Positions 57,876 to 64,000 of a stretch of 64,000 bases of DNA are shown here, piece by piece (within the stretch, counting starts at the first letter, position 1; each line of letters starts with the position of its first letter). The notes under the pieces are model-generated. The model was not told the origin of the DNA. It saw only the letters and a program-made list of their open reading frames with translations, and ran no database searches. The DNA is from Paramarasmius palmivorus (taxonomy: Eukaryota > Basidiomycota > Agaricomycetes > Agaricales > Marasmiaceae). The stretch is taken from positions 558,001 to 622,000 of the forward strand of contig JAYKXP010000017.1 in NCBI GenBank assembly GCA_037176845.1. The letters run 5' to 3'. The position numbers were made by a program, and so were the translations under genes.

Positions 57876-59975
57876 TCATTCTATCAAAGACCGCAATCTT
57901 TCAGACCTGAGTGTAATTGAACAAGGGAAAGGAGTCGGATGGCTGGATTTGACGGTTAACGTGGCCCAGTATCAAGCACCTTCTTGAACTCACCGAACGG
58001 CTCCATCTGTGAATATTTTGTCGAGGTCGAGGCTCTTGTTTGTTTCCTCCGTCTCCTGGATATTGAAGCATGTCAAGATAGACACTATTCCCAGCCATCC
58101 TGTGGCATTTGCTAGATGTCTCCCTGGGCAGATGCGTCTTCCTGAAAACGTCGTATGAGCGCAAGCTATTGTACTGCGAGGGCAAATAACTACGTGCCAA
58201 ATCCGAATATTACAGATACGTCGTCATCGTTGAGTGACCCATTTTCTCTAATGAACCTCTCTGGGATGAAGGATTCGGGGTCTGGATAATTTACAGGGTC
58301 TCGAGTGATCGCCCTAGCACAAAGATGAGGAGCCTCAAGAATAGAGGAGCAGCACTAAACGCACCATATGTTTCCCAGAACTGTAGTACCTATATTTTGC
58401 TAGTCAGTCAATTCTTTCAGTCAGCGCAATCGACCACACCTTTTGGTATAAAATACCCATTTACCACATCGTCAGCGGTAGTGCAATGAGGTAAACCCAT
58501 AGGCAAGACGGGGGACCATCGGTGCGTCTCTCTGTAAACAGCTCCGACATACGGCAAATTGACTCTGTCTTCGAAGGTCGGTAGCCTGCCTTGCCCTATG
58601 ACGGACTCGATTTCTTGCTGAGCTTTTGCTTGTACTTGGGGATGGAGCGTCATAGCCAGAAAGAAGGTCTCAAGAAATGAAGCAGTCTGAGATGTTGAGT
58701 CAATGCGATGAAAGAAGAATATATAACATACGCTGACACACCGTTTCAGCGCCAGCTGAGGTACGAAGTTTTAGGCTAAGCCCTGAAACTTTAGAGTTCG
58801 CACGCACCTGCATAGGAGCTTGCAGCCACCCGCTTTATGTACTCTGCTTGTAGAGCGCTGCCGCCGTTTGCCCTGTTGGCTTCGAGTAATTCAACGAGCA
58901 GGCAAGGTTTCGCGGTTCCGCTAGTCTAAAACCATTAAGTCACTTCATTGAAATTCTGCAAAGCCGCACTTGGCACCTACCATGTCACTCAGCACAGAGT
59001 CGGCAGGTACGTTGACCATCTCCTCTGTTAAAGTACGACATGCTGCTAGACGTTGTTGGAAACCACACCCTGGTAACCACCCAGGGAGAAAGCGAAGAGA
59101 AGGGAAGAAATTCAAGGCGTTTCCAGCGGGTGAGATCATCTCCACTAAAGTCGCCATTGCTTTCTCCGCTACTTCGACGAATGGGTCATTAGTGGGAGTT
59201 ACATCGTGACCATACACGACAGCTATGATAACTGCAGCCGCAAGTCTGGATAGACAGGTGAGCTCAACGACATCAATCAGAACAGGACACCAACGTTCGA
59301 GTATGGGACATGAAGCCTTCAGGATGGTGAAGTAGATTCGAGAGAAATTCTTGGACTTTATTCCTCTGTATTGGTTGATACCTTTGCGAGACATCATGAC
59401 GGAACCCCTTTTGTAACAAGCGTCGATGAGCCCGCCATTCGTGGCTATACGGTTTGAATGCTAGTTGGTCCATCTCGCGTTCAGTAGTGCTCGCCGCCAA
59501 AAGTCAAGAAACTACATACCAGAACCGCGCTCGCCCCATCCTATACTGCACCCTACGATGAGTATCCAAAGAGAAAGACATATCAATAACAATACTGACA
59601 GGTCCACCGTCGTGATGTATGGTCGATCTGAGTAAATGCTGGCACGCTTCTCCAGAAGTGACATCCGCGAGCTCCTTGCGGTTTAATATGATGGTATGTT
59701 TACCGAAGAGCTCGAAATGGACCAGATCAGACCCTAAATGGACAAGAATTAGACAAGAAAACATATACCAACCAGAGTCACTCACCATAGATTGTACGCC
59801 ACTCGGTGAAACCCCGCCATGGTTGTTCAAAGGGAAGATCAAAGATATTGCCAAAGAGAAAACGCGATCTAGGACCAGGTGGGAATGGAATGTTTCTGGA
59901 GCTTGCTTTATACCTCGCCAGAGCGAAGATAAGGACGCATGAAGCACACAACGCCACTATAACAGTGAGGGACAT
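57876..59975 (-). pseudogene. Cytochrome P450 C, duplicate of B with a one-base frameshift
   Basis: Start ATG 59975 with anchor MSLTVIVALCASCVLIFALA and hinge PFPPGPRSRFLFGNIFDLPF. In the second exon the frame reads FGKHTIILNRKELADVTS and then leaves the P450 frame. One extra base compared with gene B lies within about 59652-59664, and in the shifted frame the protein resumes LEKRASIYSDRP. All later exons look sound: YSHEWRAHRRLLQKGF, LRFLPGWLPGCGFQQRLA, AGAET, YRETHRW and FGFGRRICPGRH. The heme-loop intron (58197-58142) has a GC donor (GCACGT), as in B. It ends CSITLRSERLRSLIE with TGA 57878-57876. A sequencing error is the main alternative to a true lesion. Confidence 0.75.
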
Positions 59976-60326
59976 GATCAGGGTGTAGAAGATAGGCCGG
60001 TATGACAGTATATATAGTATACCGATATCGATGACGCGTTACGTTCTTATCCGCACCATGGCTGCTGTCAGCCCTCGTGGGCCCAGTAGTTGGAAGGAAC
60101 GTACTCGGGAAGGGTAATGTCATCGACCTGGCATACTTAGCGTGCGACCACAACCAGTGGTAGAACTGGTGACCATTTTGATAAATGAATTCGGGATCTT
60201 CGGGTAGGTCACAGAACAAATCTATGGCGGAACGAATAAATGTAATTCATGTTACATACCAGGACATACACCGCGCGCCCTAAGCAGGTCCACGATATCC
60301 CTAGCGTCCCAAAAACCGACGTATGT
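59976..60326. promoter_or_regulatory. Region between P450 C and the Lcp5/neuroguidin gene, with TATA box
   Basis: About 350 bases. TATATATA at 60009-60016 lies 34 bases before the P450 C start on the minus strand. The rest is the 3' flank of the Lcp5/neuroguidin gene. The corresponding region before P450 B is 56811-57146, and both belong to the duplicated unit. Confidence 0.5.
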
Positions 60327-61622
60327 TTACGAGCTTTTGTTGCCCTTCTTTTTGATGTTCTTTCGTTCAGACTCGAATCTACTCCGTTTTCTCTTCCCAC
60401 CCATACCCTCGCCGGCATCATTGACTTCGACCATCTTCCGCTTTTTCTGCGTATCTCTGCTCCTTTCCAGTACACCTGCCTTCTTCCCCTTGCGCCTAAG
60501 CTCCTCGTACGCGTCAGTGCCACCAGGACGACTAGCTCTTCCAACGTCACGCAATACGTCTCCAAATTCATCCTCCCAACCACCGGCCGTACCTCTTCTT
60601 CGTCCGCCCTTGCCTTCCTCCCCAACACCAGCCAAACCACCTCCAAGCGCCAAATCGCGTTCGTCTCTAGCTCGTCTCATCGCCTCCTTCTTGCCCATCA
60701 TCACACGACCGAACTGTTCTTCCTCGAACTCGGTCAAATGCTTCAAGTAGCGAGCACGAGAAGAGAGCATATTGAATGCCGGGGTACCACCCAGACCTGA
60801 GGAACTCTCGGCATGTGGGGTGGTACCATCGCTGTGCAGAATGGTCGCGAGAGAAGTGGGCACTGGTGCCGTTCTGTCTCGTTTTGATTTTGACTTGGAG
60901 GTAGTTTGTGGAAGATATGGTGTTGGTGCGACCCTTGGTGGACGGTATATCCCGTCACCATTGGTACGATCTTCGACATCGTTCTTGTCCTCTTCATCAC
61001 CAGACTCTTCATCCTCGTCGTCGTTATTTGCCAAATTCTGTGGGTTAGGTCGGAATGCAAGGGGATCTGTTGCGAGAAGTTAGAAATGAGATGATATCTG
61101 TAGTGATGATAATATACCATTGACGACGTCCTTCTCCGCTTTCTGCCCCTCTTGAGCAACCTTGACCAGTTTTTCAATCTGGTATTTCATCCTTCCTTCC
61201 AACGCTTTGATTTTTTCCAGTATAAGCCGACCTTCTATCATGCTGTCAACCATATCTCCAAGCCCTGCGCCTCTTTCACCACGAGCTGGATCACTGAAAG
61301 GGCCTGAAGGTGGTGTTCGCTCCGTGAGACTATGTCCAAGGACTTTGCGCGAGGAGACAAGCACCAAAGACTGTAGATATGATAGCAGGACCTGATGCTT
61401 GAGCGAGAGAAGAGATATTCCATCCTTTGTTTCAAGGTCTTCGTCAGATCTGGATGTGTACTTTAGCACAAATCATACGACGAAACAAGAATACACGAAC
61501 TGTTCGCTTAATTTTCGAATAGCCTGCCTAGTGGAAGCCATGCTTTCTGACATTTCGTCGAGTAATTTGCATACATCTTTTGAGTCGACCGGTGCTGGTT
61601 CAGTGTGATTTTCGACAGACAT
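60327..61622 (-). CDS. Lcp5/neuroguidin family protein (Sas10/Utp3/C1D), ribosome biogenesis
   Basis: In yeast, Lcp5 is a U3 snoRNP-associated factor needed for 18S rRNA maturation. The start is taken as ATG 61622 (MSVENHTEPAPVDSKDVCKL). The frame is open upstream to 61763, but that part looks like leader. The first exons encode the helical Sas10/C1D region: LLDEMSESMASTRQAIRKLS, then GISLLSLKHQVLLSYLQSLV, and MVDSMIEGRLILEKIKALEG with YQIEKLV. The last exon has an acidic run (DDEDEESGDEEDKNDVED), YRPPRVAPTPYL (a family hallmark), LGGTPAFNMLSSRARYLKHL and a basic end KRSRFESERKNIKKKGNKSS, with TAA 60329-60327. About three introns. This is the full gene whose 3' end was copied to 57147-57372. 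Confidence 0.85.
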
Positions 61623-62162
61623 GGTGGTCGAGTCCAAGGTAAGAATTTTTTTCGTGATGTCCGTGCGCAAGCGCCCACCATGGCCACTTGCGACTGCTCC
61701 ATCACATTGACATTTAGATTCCCAATATTCCTTTCTATCCTCGGCCGCGGATTCGTCGCTCAATCGACGTGTCTTGTGCTTCTTTACCGAAGAACTGAAC
61801 GAAACGTATGCTCGTGTTTAATCCGGGCTTTCTCTCAAGAGGTTGGACAGTCAGCCGGCCTACTTCAAGTTAGTACTCTGCATCACTTCGATTCGTCCTT
61901 CCTAGGCCTTCAATGGACTCTGCTTTGCATGGAGCCAACATGGAACACGGCCATGGTCACGGAAAAACACCTCAGGGAGCGGTCAACTTACGAATCGAAT
62001 TTTACTGTCTCAGCGTGTGGATCTACCTTCTATTACGGCCTTTAATCCACCTAGGCCCCTACCACGATGATCTCTCCTTTCTGTACAAAATGGCATGCAA
62101 CATAAAATTCATCTTGTACTAGTGAGGAATCCGAATACGAGTCAAAGAAGTACCTCTCACCT
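61623..62162. other. Upstream region of the Lcp5/neuroguidin gene
   Basis: About 540 bases. The plus-strand frame 61913-62122 begins with a His/Gly-rich stretch (MEHGHGHGK) reminiscent of copper transporters, but the rest lacks MxxxM helices, so I do not call a gene. No RNA or repeat is visible. Confidence 0.4.
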
Positions 62163-62339
62163 ATGAGAATTACAGAATCTTTCCTTTCTCTGGGCCTGTT
62201 ACTCAATCTTGGTGCACGCTGCGTTGATTCTCAGCTTCACATTCCAAAGACAGATATATCCATACTTGTCGGCACCGACTTTCATGCTCATTGCTATTCA
62301 CAGATCCATTCGTCCCTTTCCAACACCCGGATGGAATAG
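62163..62339 (+). CDS. Possible small secreted protein (58 residues), weak
   Basis: A short frame starting MRITESFLSLGLLLNLGARC has a signal-peptide-like head: a basic residue, a leucine-rich core, and a possible cleavage before VDSQLH. It ends NTRME with TAG 62337-62339. It could be the first exon of a longer gene, since another frame (DPFVPFQHPDGIDDSTGTAT, from about 62300) continues beyond it, but I find no convincing splice pair. There is no family match I recognise. It may be chance. Confidence 0.2.
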   Translation: MRITESFLSLGLLLNLGARCVDSQLHIPKTDISILVGTDFHAHCYSQIHSSLSNTRME

Positions 62340-63512
62340 ACGACTCGACCGGTACCGCAACGTCCTGGAGGTCTGCAGATTCCGGGTCTAAAGTAAACGC
62401 TCGCGGTCAAATATTGCCATCCGAATCACTGCGTAGCATCATGATGACAGGAACCGGCTTGTCTATGATATCAATCTGGCATCTAGGAGAGGATTATCAT
62501 AATCATAACCCAAGCGTTGAAGGCAGTGCCTGAATATGCGAATCTATGCACGGAATAGAGTGTTTTTAAAACTTTGAATGCTTGGTATGAATGGTCTAGC
62601 TTGGAAGAGCTGAATTATATAAGTTTCCGCCAGTAGTAGGTGTGCTTACAACGTGGCTTCTGAATCTCAATTCTCCAAGCGCAACGCGTTCACAACGTGC
62701 CTCGAATCTTCGCGGTCTTCAGTATGCTTCAGGATACGCTCAAGTCGGAGCGCCGTGAAAGGCTAATGCGCGCCGCGCTGGAGCATGAACAACCCGGTCG
62801 CCAAAGTCAGGGTCCATCAGCGTCCAGTTTTATCGCCCATAAACGTTGTTTCATTCAAATTGGGGCAGAACAGAGTTCAAATGTCGATTTTCAAAAGCTG
62901 TTGAGAGGACCGCAGCGAAAAGAGATGTGCCATCTTTCTTTTTGGTTGAATCCTTCTTGAAGAGGGATGTAGAGCTCAATGTGCTGGTCTCTGCTCGGCC
63001 TCTGCTTGCACAAAGCGACGTCCGTGGTGGACGCAGAATGAAATAGTCCCGGCCCGCCCAATTGCCGCTCGATGCTATGCGTGTGACCTGGCGCCTAAGC
63101 CGACATGTCCCAACTTGCCTTTTGCCTTTTCCTCGTTCCACTCTGGTTCCACTGCTACTGCAACGTCTTGAAAAATGCAGCGAGCCTCGTTGACATGACA
63201 CGAGGTCTACAAGAATACAAGCTTTTGACAAGCTGAAGACGGGATTGCACATGTCCGACGGTCTCACGGCGACAGGCCTTTCTCGGCAATTCGAAATCAT
63301 GTCAGATTTCAGCCGAGTTCAGGGGGCGTTTGTAACGGGTAGGTAATTTTTTCGCCCAGTTACCCTGCGGCGTGTTCTTCATTTGGATTCAAACCTCCTC
63401 GTTAAATTCAGGTTCTGTCTCGTAACAGCCCCTACGCGCTCCTTCTCCCCACCAGTCCTTATCCGGTCTCTCTTCCTTACTCTACTTTTTCGTGGTTCGA
63501 CCTCTCGACCAC
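62340..63512. other. Gene-free stretch before the second GH88-like gene
   Basis: About 1.2 kb of probable promoter sequence. Open frames at 62697-63300 on both strands have no recognised motif. No terminal-repeat element or RNA gene is visible. Confidence 0.4.
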
Positions 63513-63520
63513 TATAAAAA
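63513..63520 (+). promoter_or_regulatory. TATA box of the second GH88-like gene
   Basis: TATAAAAA 40 bases upstream of the ATG at 63560. Confidence 0.5.
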
Positions 63521-63559
63521 TACTCTAAATCATTCCAGGGGATCCGTCACTACTCCAAG

Positions 63560-64000
63560 ATGCTAGCAGAGTTCCAGAGTCTCCTTCACAACTCTCTCTT
63601 GCTCATCGGCTACGTGGGCACAGGCAAGGCGAACCTGCCGCCGACGAATGAGCTATTTTCGCCCATCATTCCCCAGAAGATCGCACGAACGTTCAACGCG
63701 CTCCCGAATCCCATCCAATACCCTCAGTGGACGAACCAGGGCGAGCCTGGTCATTGGCAGTACTTCGTGCCAGACACATGGACATCAGGATTCTTTCCCC
63801 AGACCTTGTACGAGATGCACACCCGGCAGACACTATGCCCTGGAGATCAAGGAGGACAAGGCATAGACTGGGTTGAATACGGGCGCAGGGCAAGTATCGG
63901 ATTGGCCAGCTTGCCGGGACACAACACACAAGGCCACGATGTTGGCTTCTTGAGTTTCCCGTTCATACAGGAATTGGAAGTGTAAGTCTGCACCCCAGTC
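63560..64000 (+). CDS. Unsaturated glucuronyl hydrolase (GH88-like), first exon only (runs off window)
   Basis: The start is ATG 63560 (MLAEFQSLLHNSLLLIGYVG), with a weaker signal peptide than the 22217 copy. The exon continues ELFSPIIPQKIARTFNALPN, WQYFVPDTWTSGFFPQTLYE, MHTRQTLCPGDQGGQGIDWV and GHDVGFLSFPFIQEL with the candidate catalytic Asp. It ends at 63981 before a GTAAGT donor in phase 2, the same exon end as in the interrupted paralogue (near 23990). Across the point where the hAT element interrupts that paralogue, this copy reads straight through (PQWTNQGEPGHWQYF). Remaining exons lie beyond the window. Confidence 0.8.

Larger units (their letters stand above)
57743..60561. repeat. 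Tandem segmental duplication, unit 2
   Basis: Second copy of the transporter tail - P450 - Lcp5/neuroguidin unit. Its right border (CAATACGTCT near 60552-60561) falls inside the complete Lcp5/neuroguidin gene. The duplication therefore took the transporter 3' part, the P450 and the Lcp5/neuroguidin 3' part. Its original left part is now the fragment 57377-57497, separated by a 245-base element and a deletion. Confidence 0.85.

Noticed and set aside
47679..61622. A secondary-metabolite gene cluster built around the three P450s and the transporter
   Set aside because: No synthase, cyclase or prenyltransferase is present, the transporter is a sugar symporter type, and B and C arose by plain duplication.
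61913..62122. His/Gly-rich small frame resembling a copper transporter head
   Set aside because: It lacks the MxxxM and GxxxG helices of the Ctr family and has no consistent continuation by splicing.

Overview
The window is nuclear DNA of a filamentous basidiomycete, most probably an Agaricomycete. Nearly all genes are broken by short (about 45-70 base) GT-AG introns. Several single-exon F-box paralogues share a coiled-coil head. One GH10 xylanase carries a fungal cellulose-binding module (CBM1), there are P450s of the basidiomycete type, and a DUF7330 gene is present. There is no operon structure, and genes lie on both strands.

Layout. 1-7018: 3' part of a NOT4-like CCR4-NOT subunit, then a complete SNF2 helicase of the LSH/DDM1/Irc5 family. 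7193-17317: four related F-box genes (one minus, three plus), with a minus-strand mitochondrial D-lactate dehydrogenase between the first and second. 17452-25048: uracil-DNA glycosylase, a secreted GH32 enzyme, and a GH88-like unsaturated glucuronyl hydrolase gene split by a 1,352-base hAT transposon. 25417-36079: a Zrg17-like zinc-transporter subunit, a divergent F-box gene, a protein of about 1,300 residues with two RINGs, and NTF2 in five tiny exons. 37570-42288: two GH10 xylanases, one with CBM1. 43601-47032: RAD18 and a DUF7330 gene. 47439-61622: a MITE-like element, a P450, a conserved protein of unknown function, a sucrose/alpha-glucoside transporter, and a tandem segmental duplication that made two more P450 copies plus a hybrid junction of truncated genes, ending in the complete Lcp5/neuroguidin gene. 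63560-64000: first exon of an intact GH88-like paralogue.

How the genes fit together. Housekeeping functions (mRNA decay, chromatin remodelling, base excision and post-replication repair, nuclear import, ribosome biogenesis, lactate respiration) are mixed with plant-polysaccharide degradation (GH10, CBM1, GH32, GH88-like) and sugar uptake, as expected of a plant-litter or wood saprotroph or a close relative. No secondary-metabolite core enzyme is present, so the P450s do not form an obvious biosynthetic cluster.

The most informative signals are structural. (1) A non-autonomous hAT element has perfect 17-base terminal repeats and a perfect 8-base target duplication, and sits in an otherwise intact GH88-like gene. 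(2) A tandem duplication has a readable breakpoint that fuses the Lcp5/neuroguidin 3' end to the transporter interior. It was later modified by a 245-base element with perfect 35-base terminal repeats. (3) The two duplicated P450s share a GC-AG intron at the heme-loop codon, and one copy has a one-base frameshift. I found no CRISPR array, no rRNA and no convincing tRNA.
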